DNA from: Dyadobacter sp. CY345
Lineage (GTDB): Bacteria; Bacteroidota; Bacteroidia; Cytophagales; Spirosomataceae
Assembly: GCF_021502725.1 (NCBI RefSeq)
Contig: NZ_JAKFFS010000007.1
Location: forward strand, 186,001 to 250,000
Length of the DNA stretch: 64,000 bases
Reading direction: 5' to 3'
A program made the translations under genes and the position numbers. Each line of letters begins with the position of its first letter. Positions within the stretch are counted from its first letter, which is position 1. This document shows positions 34,285 to 43,462 of this stretch, piece by piece. The notes beneath the pieces are model-generated. The model had not been told where the DNA came from, searched no databases, and saw nothing but the letters and a program-made list of their open reading frames with translations.

Positions 34285-36429
34285 TCAACCTTCCATCAAC
34301 TCCTTTAAAATCTTCTGCGCTGCCACAGAAATAATTGTTCCTGGTCCGAAAATTCCTTTCACGCCTGCGTCATATAAAAACTTGTAATCCTGCGATGGAA
34401 TTACGCCACCGGCAATTACTAATATATCCTCGCGACCCAGTTTTTTCAATTCATCAAGAAGTTGCGGGATTAAGGTTTTATGCCCGGCTGCCAGGCTGGA
34501 TGCGCCAACTATGTGAACATCATTTTCCGCGGCATGTGTAGCCACTTCTGCCGGCGTCTGAAAAAGCGGGCCGATATCTACATCAAAACCCAGATCAGCA
34601 AAACTGGTGGCGATAATTTTCGCACCACGGTCATGGCCGTCCTGACCCATTTTCGCGACCAAAATTCGAGGCCTTCTTCCATCCAGCTCTTCAAATTGAT
34701 CGGCCATTTCTTTCGCTATCCGAAAATTTTCGTCGTCAGAAACTTCAGACTGATATATTCCGGAAACGGAGCGGATTACTGCTTTATAGCGTCCAAATTC
34801 TTTTTCCATAGCATCAGATATTTCACCTAATGTAGCTCTTTTCCTCGCGGCATCTACGGCCATAGCCAATAAGTTGTTGCTAAAATCTTTACCTCCTTTT
34901 TCTTTGCAAGCGGTTGTAATCGCTTGTAATGCAGCGTTAGTTTCAAGTGAATTTCTTTCTTTTCTTATCCGTCCAAGTCGGGCGATCTGCTCAGTTCTCA
35001 CGCTTTCATTATCGATTTCCAGAATGTCAAAAACATCTTTAATTTCAGTTTTATATTTATTCACACCAACTACAATATCACGTCCTGAATCAATTCTTGC
35101 CTGTTTTCGGGCAGCGGCTTCCTCAATTCGCATTTTAGGTAATCCAGTCTCTATCGCCTTGGTCATTCCCCCAAGAGCCTCAACTTCCTGAATTAATTCC
35201 CAGGCTTTTTCGATCAGTTCTTTGGTCAGGTATTCCACGTAATAAGAACCTCCCCAAGGATCTACCGCTTTGCATACATCCGTTTCGTGTTGCAAAAAAA
35301 GCTGTGTGTTTCTGGCAATTCTGGCCGTAGAATCGGTAGGCAGGGCAATAGCTTCATCTAGCGAGTTGGTATGTAAGGATTGGGTATGCCCAAACACCGC
35401 CGCGAGGGCTTCTACGCATGTCCTGGCGACATTATTATAAGGATCCTGCTCTGTAAGGCTGTAACCGCTTGTCTGACAATGTGCGCGCAAGGCCAGGGAT
35501 TTGTCCAATTTCGGTTCGAACTGCTTTACTATTTTGGCCCATAACATTCTCCCGGCACGCATCTTTGCAATTTCCATGAAATGATTCATCCCAATGCCCC
35601 AGAAAAATGACAATCTTGGCGCGAACTCGTCAATTTTAATTCCGGCGCGCAGTCCGGTTCGGATATATTCCAAACCATCAGCAAGGGTATAGGCAAGTTC
35701 AAGATGAGCGGGTGCACCAGCTTCATGCATATGGTAGCCACTAATGCTGATCGAATTGAATTTTGGCATAAACTGGCTTGTATATGCAAAAATATCGCCA
35801 ATGATCCGCATCGATGGTTCTGGCGGATAAATGTAAGTATTCCGGACCATGAACTCTTTCAGAATATCATTTTGAATTGTCCCCGAAAGCTTGTCTGCTG
35901 CTACCCCTTGTTCTTCCGCAGCGACGATAAAAAATGCCAAAATGGGAATAACAGCACCGTTCATCGTCATGGAGACCGACATTTCATCCAGTGGAATCTG
36001 ATCAAAAAGAATTTTCATGTCTTCGACCGAATCAATTGAAACGCCGGCCTTACCAACGTCTCCCACGACTCTCGGGTGATCTGAATCATATCCCCGATGC
36101 GTAGCCAGATCGAAAGCCACAGAAAGTCCTTTCTGTCCGCCTGCCAGGTTCTTTCGATAAAACGCGTTGGAGTCTTTTGCCGTAGAAAATCCAGCATATT
36201 GCCGAATCGTCCAGGGTCTGTCGAGATACATACTGGCATAGGGCCCACGCAGAAAGGGAGGTACTCCTGCACCAAAACCTATATGGTCAGCCTCAGCAAT
36301 ATAATATGAGCTATAACCTGAATTAATATGAATTCCTTCCTGAGTCTGGAACGACTTAATTGGCTTTTCAGATTCGTCGGTTGGAACAGCAGATTTCTGA
36401 AGCACAATATTTTTAAAATCCGGCTTCAT
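34285..36429 (-). CDS. mutB: Methylmalonyl-CoA mutase large (alpha) subunit
   Basis: 714 residues, adenosylcobalamin-dependent, interconverting succinyl-CoA and (R)-methylmalonyl-CoA. TIM-barrel N-terminal part with 'YAGFSTAKDSNAFYRKNLAGGQKGLSVAFDLATHRG' type motif and 'ISISGYHMHEAGA'; C-terminal B12-binding domain with 'GQDGHDRGAKIIATSFADLGFDVDIGPL', where His599 is the lower cobalt ligand, and 'GGVIPSQDYKFLYDAGVKGIFGPGT'. Complete. Downstream of the small subunit with a 45-bp gap, the two forming an operon transcribed toward the PIN toxin pair. Confidence 0.96.
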   Translation of the reverse strand: MKPDFKNIVLQKSAVPTDESEKPIKSFQTQEGIHINSGYSSYYIAEADHIGFGAGVPPFLRGPYASMYLDRPWTIRQYAGFSTAKDSNAFYRKNLAGGQKGLSVAFDLATHRGYDSDHPRVVGDVGKAGVSIDSVEDMKILFDQIPLDEMSVSMTMNGAVIPILAFFIVAAEEQGVAADKLSGTIQNDILKEFMVRNTYIYPPEPSMRIIGDIFAYTSQFMPKFNSISISGYHMHEAGAPAHLELAYTLADGLEYIRTGLRAGIKIDEFAPRLSFFWGIGMNHFMEIAKMRAGRMLWAKIVKQFEPKLDKSLALRAHCQTSGYSLTEQDPYNNVARTCVEALAAVFGHTQSLHTNSLDEAIALPTDSTARIARNTQLFLQHETDVCKAVDPWGGSYYVEYLTKELIEKAWELIQEVEALGGMTKAIETGLPKMRIEEAAARKQARIDSGRDIVVGVNKYKTEIKDVFDILEIDNESVRTEQIARLGRIRKERNSLETNAALQAITTACKEKGGKDFSNNLLAMAVDAARKRATLGEISDAMEKEFGRYKAVIRSVSGIYQSEVSDDENFRIAKEMADQFEELDGRRPRILVAKMGQDGHDRGAKIIATSFADLGFDVDIGPLFQTPAEVATHAAENDVHIVGASSLAAGHKTLIPQLLDELKKLGREDILVIAGGVIPSQDYKFLYDAGVKGIFGPGTIISVAAQKILKELMEG

Positions 36430-36474
36430 AGGTTCGGTTGGTTTGGAATTATAAAAGAATCAGCTTGGTGAAAT

Positions 36475-37848
36475 TTACCAGTGTTCGGATAAATTTTTAG
36501 GCACCAGCCATTTTATTTCTTCTGAATTACTGGTTTCCGGGGAATCTGGCTTATTAGGTATGTCAGTCGTTTTCTCAGTGCGGTATTTATTTACACCCAC
36601 AAATATTTTATCCTTTTGGAGCTCTTCCTGTTTTTGTTGCCACGATTTGTCAATTTCCTTTTGAATAAATCCCGTTTCAAAACAAGGAATTATTCCGCCT
36701 TTCTCTTCTGTTTCTAAAAATAATTCCCAGGCGGCATCGGCCATTTTAATTGTCATTGTTTCAAGCTGATACGAACCAGCAGCCGGGTCTGCAACACGAT
36801 CCAGATAACTTTCTGCCGACAACAAAGAAGAAACATTACGTGCAACACGTTCACTGAATTCTGTTGTCTCTTCAAAAGATTGATTATACGGCAAAACTGT
36901 CAGTGCGTCACAACCACCTATGACTGCGCTCATTGCTTCACTGGTTGAACGGACGATGTTTGTCTTCAGGTCGTATTTTGCATTGTAAAAAGTTGAGGTC
37001 TGTGCTTGTATGAAGGTGTTACAAAGTTCCGGAGGTACCTGATATGCCATTCCTATTTTTTTGTGGAGATAGCGAAGAGCTCTCAATTTCGCGATTTCCG
37101 TCAAGTATTCTGGTCCGATCGAAATGGAATAAAAAAAACGGTTCAAGGCATGCAACGGCGATATACCGGCGTCTGTAAGTTTATCCAGATAATAAACAGT
37201 TGAAGCGAGCAAAAAAGCCAGTTCCTGAACAGGGTTTGCGCCAGCATTATGATATACATGACTTTCCACCATCAACGGCCGGAATTCACGCATCATTTTT
37301 GTCTTGTTTAAAGTCGCACAGACATTTTTGACAGGCTCAGAAAAGGCACTTCCATTTCGCATCCAGTTAGCCAAAGGATCATTGGCAATTCCTCCTTTCA
37401 TGTAATAGCCGGCTCCGCGGGAAACTTCCTCAAATATTTTTTCAGAATTTATTTCTGTTTTAAAAAAGATGGGCGTGTCGCAAAGTTTTACAGCATACAA
37501 TGTTTTCGAAAGCTCATTTTTGAACAGATCAGGTTCGGTCAGATGAAGCAAAACAGCATCGGCTCCGGCATTAAGTGCGAAGGTTATTTTGTTATTTGTT
37601 GTTCGTGGATTGTCAAATTTTATGAGCGGAGTATTTAACCATCCAGGTATCTTTTTCTGACAATTTTGCAGCGCTGATATTTGTTCAGGATTCAGGTCGT
37701 TTGCTGAATAATATGCTTCCAAAGTTAAATCAGGCGCGATTTTGAAATTATTTATTTTTTCATATTTACCGGCTAGCTCATTTTCAGCCTGCTTTTTCCA
37801 GGCATTTTTATCGCAAAATTCAAATTCAGAAAACAAGGAAGGCGACAT
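36475..37848 (-). CDS. mutA: Methylmalonyl-CoA mutase small (beta) subunit
   Basis: 457 residues, the non-catalytic partner. It keeps the barrel motifs 'GWLNTPLIKFDNPRTTNNKI' and 'ESHVYHNAGANPVQELAFLLAS' but ends about 90 residues after 'IPNKPDSPETSNSEEIKW' without a DGHDRG B12-binding domain; the family's small subunit is often ~600 residues with a degenerate B12-like domain, so this is the shortened Bacteroidota form. First gene of the operon; the gap to dnaA is divergent and a TAGCTTTG box is properly placed upstream. Confidence 0.93.
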   Translation of the reverse strand: MSPSLFSEFEFCDKNAWKKQAENELAGKYEKINNFKIAPDLTLEAYYSANDLNPEQISALQNCQKKIPGWLNTPLIKFDNPRTTNNKITFALNAGADAVLLHLTEPDLFKNELSKTLYAVKLCDTPIFFKTEINSEKIFEEVSRGAGYYMKGGIANDPLANWMRNGSAFSEPVKNVCATLNKTKMMREFRPLMVESHVYHNAGANPVQELAFLLASTVYYLDKLTDAGISPLHALNRFFYSISIGPEYLTEIAKLRALRYLHKKIGMAYQVPPELCNTFIQAQTSTFYNAKYDLKTNIVRSTSEAMSAVIGGCDALTVLPYNQSFEETTEFSERVARNVSSLLSAESYLDRVADPAAGSYQLETMTIKMADAAWELFLETEEKGGIIPCFETGFIQKEIDKSWQQKQEELQKDKIFVGVNKYRTEKTTDIPNKPDSPETSNSEEIKWLVPKNLSEHW

Positions 37849-37909
37849 ATTTTCTACTGTTGATGAGACATTTTTTTACCAGTTGAACGACCCGGTTTCG
37901 CGACATGAA

Positions 37910-37917
37910 CAAAGCTA
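37910..37917 (-). promoter_or_regulatory. Possible -7 box of the mutA-mutB operon
   Basis: The minus strand reads TAGCTTTG (perfect TAnnTTTG), about 60 bp before the mutA start. No clear -33 box. No B12 riboswitch features are evident in this gap. Confidence 0.35.
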
Positions 37918-38078
37918 CAAATTTGAGATTACATTTTTTTAATTGTTACGTTACTGTTAACCCAAGCTGGCGTCTATAACGTAGGATTATTCTAATGGAT
38001 TTAGTTGATGGCTTGGTAATCGTACAGATTGGATTTAAATTGAACACTGGTTTAATCTGCAGAGACCATCTATTTTCT

Positions 38079-38086
38079 TATCTTTG
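38079..38086 (+). promoter_or_regulatory. Possible -7 box of dnaA
   Basis: TATCTTTG (perfect TAnnTTTG) ends 15 bp before the dnaA ATG, which would leave a leader of about 10 nt. No clear -33 box. Confidence 0.38.
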
Positions 38087-38101
38087 CCGTCCTTTTGATT
38101 T

Positions 38102-39556
38102 ATGATATCTGATTACGCAAATTTGACATTGGAAAGAGTAACCGCACATAGAGAAGTAGACCAAATATGGGATAGTTGCCTTCGGGTGATTAAGCAACAT
38201 ATTCCTGATGAGAGTTTTAGAACGTGGTTCGAGCCAATCCGACCGCTAAAAATCTATGGAAAAGTGCTTACGATCCAGGTTCCAAGCCAGTTCTTTTACG
38301 AATGGCTGGAAGACAATTATGTCAATTTGTTAAGAAAGGCGCTGGATTATGCAATCGGACGTGACGGCCTGCTGGAGTATTCGATCATCGTGGACAAGGG
38401 AAATGAGAAACACCAACCGTTGACGATGAACGTTTCGACTGTTAAAACGCCGAAATATGCGGGTCCTGACAATTTTGCAAATGATCCGAGAATGGGTTCA
38501 AATCTGGTGGTTAAGGACCAGGATTCCATGAATCTTGATACGTATCTGAACCCCAATTATTCTTTTGACAACTTTATTGAAGGCGATTGTAACCGACTTG
38601 CTCGTTCCGCTGGCTTTGCGGTAGCTCAGCGTCCCGGTCTGACGTCTTTCAATCCTTTGATGATGTATGGAGGTGTAGGTTTAGGTAAAACCCACTTAGT
38701 GCAGGCGATCGGAAACTATATCAGAAACCATTTTGACAATAAGCTGGTACTTTACGTTTCTTCGGAAAAATTTACAAACCAGTTTATTAATTCGATTAAA
38801 AATAATACGCTTCAGAACTTTACCGACTTTTATATGAAGGTGGACGTTCTGGCTATTGATGACGTGCAGTTTTTGTCCGGAAAAGAGAAAACTCAGGATA
38901 CTTTTTTCCATATTTTTAACCACCTTCATCAACTAGGCAAGCAAATTATTATGACCAGCGACCGGCCGCCACGTGAGCTGGAAGGATTGCAGGATCGTTT
39001 GCTTTCCCGCTTCAAATGGGGGCTGACAGCAGATTTGCAAACGCCTGATTTTGAGACTCGTATTGCAATTATTCAGAAAAAAATCCAGGCAGAAGGAATT
39101 CAGATAGACTACGATGTAATTGAATATATCGCTCATAGCGTCAATTCTAACGTCCGTGAGTTGGAAGGGGTGATTGTTTCCCTAATGGCGCAGGCTTCCC
39201 TGACGCGTCGTGAAATTGATGTTGAACTAGCGAAAAACACGCTTAAAAACATCGTAATGAACGAGGATAAGGAAGTTACCATCGATACAATTCAGGAGAT
39301 CGTAGCAGATTATTTTAAGGTTACAATTGCTGATCTAAAAAGTAAGAGCAGAAAAAAAGAGGTTGTATACCCACGCCAACTTGCTATGTTTTTGGCAAAA
39401 GAGTATACAGACTTGCCGCTGAAATCAATTGGATATCATTTTGGTGGTCGTGATCATAGCACCGTGATTCACTCGATTCAAAGTGTAAATTTGCTGATGG
39501 ATGAAACGCCCGACGTAGAGGAAACTTTGCAAAAGCTTCGCAGTTACTTTAAATAA
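38102..39556 (+). CDS. dnaA: DnaA, chromosomal replication initiator
   Basis: 484 residues. Domain I near 20-85 ('WDSCLRVIKQHIPDESFRTWFEPI'), a short linker, AAA+ domain III with Walker A 'GGVGLGKTH' (190-198) and Walker B 'VLAIDDVQFLSGKEKTQ', the sensor region 'LLSRFKWGLTADLQTPDFETR', and DNA-binding domain IV with 'YHFGGRDHSTVIHSI'. Binds DnaA boxes at the origin and at target promoters. No dnaN or oriC-like box cluster is adjacent; I see no perfect TTATCCACA in the 253-bp upstream gap. It is followed 6 bp later by a FemAB/GNAT-like gene. Confidence 0.97.
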   Translation: MISDYANLTLERVTAHREVDQIWDSCLRVIKQHIPDESFRTWFEPIRPLKIYGKVLTIQVPSQFFYEWLEDNYVNLLRKALDYAIGRDGLLEYSIIVDKGNEKHQPLTMNVSTVKTPKYAGPDNFANDPRMGSNLVVKDQDSMNLDTYLNPNYSFDNFIEGDCNRLARSAGFAVAQRPGLTSFNPLMMYGGVGLGKTHLVQAIGNYIRNHFDNKLVLYVSSEKFTNQFINSIKNNTLQNFTDFYMKVDVLAIDDVQFLSGKEKTQDTFFHIFNHLHQLGKQIIMTSDRPPRELEGLQDRLLSRFKWGLTADLQTPDFETRIAIIQKKIQAEGIQIDYDVIEYIAHSVNSNVRELEGVIVSLMAQASLTRREIDVELAKNTLKNIVMNEDKEVTIDTIQEIVADYFKVTIADLKSKSRKKEVVYPRQLAMFLAKEYTDLPLKSIGYHFGGRDHSTVIHSIQSVNLLMDETPDVEETLQKLRSYFK

Positions 39557-39562
39557 TTTGTC

Positions 39563-40567
39563 ATGACGGCGCCGTTGTTACTTTCAAGAAATGAAATTGA
39601 CGACGTTCTCTGGAATGAATTGGTGAAAAATTCTCAGCAACAGATCATTTACGCCTATTCTTGGTATCTGGATGTTGTTTGTGATCATTGGCAGGCCTTC
39701 GTCTGGCCATCGGTAGAAGATTATCAGGTTATAATGCCATTACCTTTCAAGCGGAAATGGCTCATTGAAGTTATTGAACAGCCTTTGTTTTGCCAATATT
39801 TAGGCATTTTTTCTCTTCATGATCTCTCGGCAACGGTGACTGAAAAATTCCTGAAATCCCTCGCGAATAAATTCTCATATATTTCTTCTTATCACTTCAA
39901 TCCTTTAAATACCGCAATTCTCCGACTCGCGTTACCGAATTTTTCCGCTTTCCGGATAAGAGAAAATACCACTTTCTGGTTGTCTCTTTCTGTTTCATAT
40001 GAAGATATTTTTGCAGAATATTCACCAGACAGGAAGCTTAACCTAAAACGAAGTTTTGCAGAAAAATGGAGTATAAAGAAAAGTGAAGATATTAATCCTT
40101 TGATAGAATTATTTCAGCGAAACCACGAATCAAAAATCCAGGGTGGCGTGAGAAAAAGTGCCTACAAATTATTAAGTGACTTGCTTATACAAATTAATAA
40201 GCATGAGTCAGCCACACTTTTCTACGCCCTTCGAAATGGTTCGATCCATGCAGGTGTATTGATTATTAAATCAGGAGATAAGGCAATTTATCTATTTAAT
40301 GCTGCGGACGAAGCAGGACGTAGAGGAAATGCGCGCACTTTTTTACTGGATAATTTTTTTCAGTACAATTCAGGCTCGCCTATATTTTTGGATTTTGAAA
40401 GCCCGGAAGTTCGGTCTATTGCGAAGTTTTACCAAGGTTTCGGAGCTAAACCGATGCGATTCTTAGAAATCGGAAAAAATACTCTTCCATCTCCTCTTAG
40501 GCAGATACAAAATTGGCGGATAAAAAAGTTGGTTAGTACCAGGCAAGCTCCTTTCGAAGATTTTTGA
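39563..40567 (+). CDS. FemAB/GNAT-like acetyltransferase-fold protein
   Basis: 334 residues of the GNAT-like superfamily resembling the FemAB/BioF2-type double-GNAT proteins: 'IIYAYSWYLDVVCDHWQAFVWP' near the start, 'RKLNLKRSFAEKWSIKKSEDINPLIELFQRNHE' (typical of FemAB-like aminoacyl/acyl transferases), and 'LIIKSGDKAIYLFNAADEAGRRGNARTFLLDNFF'. A transferase of amino acids or acyl groups to an envelope target is possible; no substrate can be inferred. It is tightly coupled to dnaA (6 bp) and its 3' end overlaps the convergent DUF3108 gene by 35 bp. Confidence 0.8.
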   Translation: MTAPLLLSRNEIDDVLWNELVKNSQQQIIYAYSWYLDVVCDHWQAFVWPSVEDYQVIMPLPFKRKWLIEVIEQPLFCQYLGIFSLHDLSATVTEKFLKSLANKFSYISSYHFNPLNTAILRLALPNFSAFRIRENTTFWLSLSVSYEDIFAEYSPDRKLNLKRSFAEKWSIKKSEDINPLIELFQRNHESKIQGGVRKSAYKLLSDLLIQINKHESATLFYALRNGSIHAGVLIIKSGDKAIYLFNAADEAGRRGNARTFLLDNFFQYNSGSPIFLDFESPEVRSIAKFYQGFGAKPMRFLEIGKNTLPSPLRQIQNWRIKKLVSTRQAPFEDF

Positions 40568-41330
40568 CAGATTTAATATCCATTTCAAGGGATCCAACTG
40601 CCAGTTCGACTTCGGCTTTAAGGGGAATTTTGTTAGTATCGTCCGATACCCAAAGTTTAACAGCACCTTCGCCCTTAAATAATTTATTGTCAGGAATGAG
40701 CGGGTTTAATCGTAAAACCCTGATTCTGCCAAATTTTGTTTTAATTACATCCTTTCCTACATATCGGATTCGAAGTTTGTAAACCTCGCCGTCAAAGAAA
40801 GTAGGTACCTCGATAATATCTCCCTCAGCTACTCTGTCAAAATTGATAGTCCGCAAATAGAAATAACCGCTGATAATGTCGTGAATATTGTTGGGCGTTT
40901 TGAAGGTTTTTGTTTCTTCCTTTACAGTAGAAACAGCCTGGTCTCTATCATGGTTGAAAACGATTGTTTCCTCTTTTCGATATTTGTTTTCCTGGATATT
41001 TAGGTAAAACATTTGCGGTACAATAGCAACGGTGTCAACATACGAACGCCAGTTGTCTCTTACCCGGGAGATTAAATCGAAGGCACCAGTTGTACGGCCA
41101 GTCACATTGATTTTGAAACAAGGCTTATTATTGACCACAGATATGTTTTTGGCAATTTCTACCCTTGCCTCGGCGGCATTAATAAATCCGTAGTGAACCC
41201 GGTATTCGACCCTTTCACCAAAACTGAAACTTTTGTTTACGATAACTCTATTCTGCTCATATTGCTTAAATGCAAGGATGGTGACAAGGGATAAAACGGC
41301 AATTATCGTAATTTTCAATCTCTTCATCAT
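40533..41330 (-). CDS. DUF3108 family exported protein
   Basis: 265 residues with an N-terminal hydrophobic signal or anchor ('KITIIAVLSLVTILAF'). 'FSFGERVEYRVHYGFINAAEA', 'CFKINVTGRTTGAFDLISRVRDNWRSYVD', 'ISGYFYLRTINF' and 'WVSDDTNKIPLKAEVELAVGSLEMDI' are DUF3108 features; the fold resembles LolA-like outer-membrane-linked beta proteins. Function unknown. Same strand and 12 bp after the putative aminopeptidase, so the two are probably co-transcribed. Confidence 0.85.
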   Translation of the reverse strand: MMKRLKITIIAVLSLVTILAFKQYEQNRVIVNKSFSFGERVEYRVHYGFINAAEARVEIAKNISVVNNKPCFKINVTGRTTGAFDLISRVRDNWRSYVDTVAIVPQMFYLNIQENKYRKEETIVFNHDRDQAVSTVKEETKTFKTPNNIHDIISGYFYLRTINFDRVAEGDIIEVPTFFDGEVYKLRIRYVGKDVIKTKFGRIRVLRLNPLIPDNKLFKGEGAVKLWVSDDTNKIPLKAEVELAVGSLEMDIKSVKNLRKELAWY

Positions 41331-41342
41331 GTGCGATAGTAT

Positions 41343-42380
41343 CTACAACGAGGGATATTTTTCTTTTAAATAAGATAGATATTTTTTAAAGTCCTGGCCG
41401 AACTCCGTCTCAAATTCTGCCCTGAACTGATTTTGTTTCGATTTATAAGTTTGATAACCGATGAAGTAAGCATTATTTGGAACATTTTTTTCTGTCCACC
41501 TACTTTTGGGTTTCAACGTAATTTGGTCTGCAAACAGTGTGTCCGCATCATTAAGTATTTTTAAAATCACCTGATTTTTAAGATAATCTTTTCTGCTGCT
41601 GTCTGGGTTTTTGTAACTGAATGTCTTGTACAGACTGTCAAGTTTACTGATTCCCCGCAACATGTGCTGTGCATATGCATCGTTATACTTTTTCGAAAAC
41701 TCATATGCTTTAAGCTGTTTTGAATCAGATCCATACTTCTGGGTTAAAAACCTTATCGCTCCCAAATCTCCGACGAAGCTGGCCAGATTCTCATTCAGTT
41801 CAAGATTATTTTTCACAAAAAGTGTACCATGCGTCAGTTCATGCAGGATCAGATTTGCCAGACTGCCTTCTCGTCGCCTCAACATACTAGATAAAATTGG
41901 ATCTTTGAGATAGCCCAAAGTTGACCAGGCGGAAGCTTCTCCAATATCGGTATCCAGACCGGATTTAATTAATTCCTGCTCCTCACGTATTGCTCGTGTT
42001 GAGTCAAAATAGCCTTTGTAAGGGAAGCTGCCGATGATTGGAAAAGTCCATTTGTGGGCTTTAATCTGGTAGCGTTCAGAAGCATTGATCACCCACATCA
42101 ATGGTTTGTTATGCTGGTTATAAAAAGTTGTGTAATTTTTTGAAGGACTCAATCCAAGGGAATCAACACCGAATTGTTTAATTTCTTCAATGAGCCGGAT
42201 TCGGGCTTTCAAAGAATCTGGGAACGTAGGATCTTGTAAAACATCTTCAACATCCTGAACATTCAGCAAAATTGTAGCCTGGCCTTTTGCCTGCATCCAG
42301 CCATAACTAATTAGATCACGGTAGTAAAAACCAAGCAGGAGCAGAATAATAAATAATGCAGCTAATATTTTCCTCAACAC
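41343..42380 (-). CDS. Putative aminopeptidase (DUF2265-type, HExxH zinc site)
   Basis: No ATG fits: in-frame starts are TTG at 42407, GTG at 42380 and TTG at 42377. I chose GTG 42380 because it directly precedes the membrane anchor 'KILAALFIILLLLGFYY' and clears the upstream hairpin; TTG 42407 would add nine residues. The protein (about 345 residues) has the zinc motif 'HELTHGT' and a downstream Glu in 'NENLASFVGDLGAI', matching the putative aminopeptidase family of Pfam DUF2265. It acts outside the inner membrane. Upstream is the desaturase gene on the same strand, separated by a terminator hairpin. Confidence 0.8.
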   Translation of the reverse strand: MLRKILAALFIILLLLGFYYRDLISYGWMQAKGQATILLNVQDVEDVLQDPTFPDSLKARIRLIEEIKQFGVDSLGLSPSKNYTTFYNQHNKPLMWVINASERYQIKAHKWTFPIIGSFPYKGYFDSTRAIREEQELIKSGLDTDIGEASAWSTLGYLKDPILSSMLRRREGSLANLILHELTHGTLFVKNNLELNENLASFVGDLGAIRFLTQKYGSDSKQLKAYEFSKKYNDAYAQHMLRGISKLDSLYKTFSYKNPDSSRKDYLKNQVILKILNDADTLFADQITLKPKSRWTEKNVPNNAYFIGYQTYKSKQNQFRAEFETEFGQDFKKYLSYLKEKYPSL

Positions 42381-42413
42381 CTGGAATGCAGTTTCGTGAT
42401 TTTGCAAAACAAT

Positions 42414-42439
42414 AAAGGCTGGTTATAGAACCAGCCTTT
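42414..42439. terminator. Hairpin between the desaturase and aminopeptidase genes
   Basis: Perfect 11-bp stem AAAGGCTGGTT / AACCAGCCTTT with a 4-nt loop and T-rich flanks on both sides. On the minus strand it is the terminator of the desaturase gene, yet it ends only 7 to 34 bp before the possible start codons of the aminopeptidase, so it could also affect that gene's translation. Confidence 0.82.
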
Positions 42440-42555
42440 TTCTCGGACAAATATATAGAAAACCTGACGTATTAATTTTTATTGCCCCAATTTCTTAATG
42501 ACCGGCATTTATTTGTTTACATGTCTTTTAAATTTTTACGTTGCCATTTGGGGTA

Positions 42556-43302
42556 TCACATATAAAGCAGATCATTGTTTTTCTTCAATTTGATTATTTT
42601 CATTTTGTTCAACAGTAAAATAAAGGGGTAAGTCGGATCGAGTTCATGCCATTTGATTCCAAAATTCGCCCGGCCTCCAAATTTATGATGATTGTTATGA
42701 TAGGATTCACCCATCATCAGAAAGTCAAATGGAAGCAGATTTTTGGCAGTATCATCAACTTTAAAATTTACGTAGCCATAACGGTGGGCGTACCAGTTAA
42801 TGATCACACCGTGAACAGGACCCATCAAAAAATGAATCGGAAGTAAGAGAAACATCCACCAGGAGGTGGCAAACTGTATATAAAACAAGACATATAGCGT
42901 TCCCCAGCCAATTCTTGAAAGCCAGGAATCTCCGATTTTTTCCATTAATTCCCAATGCGGAACACCTTTTTTAAACTTGGGATCTATCTGGTCCGTACGG
43001 TGAACAATATTATTATAATAATTTTTTGTCTTCCACATCATGTCTGCGATACTGTCTGAAAAACTGGGTGAGTGCGGATCTAGTTCTGTATCGGCGTAAG
43101 CATGATGGAGCCGGTGCATCACGCCGTAGGCATATGGACTGAGAAATGATGAACCTTGAAATATCCAGGTTGCAGTATAGAAAAATTTCTCCCATACCGG
43201 ACTCATTGTGAACATTTTATGGGCAGCATATCGATGCAGAAAGAATGTTTGCATTAGTAATGAAAGGTACCAGTGCGCAATAAAAAAGATTAAAATCTCC
43301 AT
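42556..43302 (-). CDS. Membrane fatty-acid (acyl-CoA) desaturase
   Basis: 248 residues, polytopic. All three histidine boxes of the di-iron desaturase family are present: H23-RYAA-H28, H63-RL-H66-H67 ('MHRLHHAYADT'), and H202-NN-H205-H206 ('ESYHNNHHKFGG'). Shorter than many bacterial delta-9 desaturases (~300) because the N-terminal extension is missing. Introduces a double bond into acyl chains using O2 in the inner membrane, relevant to fluidity. Single gene with a TAACTTTGC box about 40 bp upstream. Confidence 0.9.
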   Translation of the reverse strand: MEILIFFIAHWYLSLLMQTFFLHRYAAHKMFTMSPVWEKFFYTATWIFQGSSFLSPYAYGVMHRLHHAYADTELDPHSPSFSDSIADMMWKTKNYYNNIVHRTDQIDPKFKKGVPHWELMEKIGDSWLSRIGWGTLYVLFYIQFATSWWMFLLLPIHFLMGPVHGVIINWYAHRYGYVNFKVDDTAKNLLPFDFLMMGESYHNNHHKFGGRANFGIKWHELDPTYPFILLLNKMKIIKLKKNNDLLYM

Positions 43303-43342
43303 GAAATAACTCAGAAAAAGACAATGTACTATTTTGACGGTG

Positions 43343-43350
43343 CAAAGTTA
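43343..43350 (-). promoter_or_regulatory. Possible -7 box of the desaturase gene
   Basis: Minus strand TAACTTTG, followed by C as in many Bacteroidota promoters, 40 bp before the start codon. No clear -33 box. Confidence 0.4.
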
Positions 43351-43462
43351 TCCTCGGATATTAAGATAAAAGATGATGATTGTCAGTGTTTAAAGCTACT
43401 TCTGTTAGTTAGTACGCATGATGCCTGTAAGATATAACAGATAACCGTAAAATAATTTCGAT

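Noticed and set aside
37849..37948. Cobalamin riboswitch before mutA
   Set aside because: No B12-box-like conserved segment could be seen.
37849..38101. Possible oriC upstream of dnaA
   Set aside because: No DnaA-box cluster is visible in this 253-bp gap.
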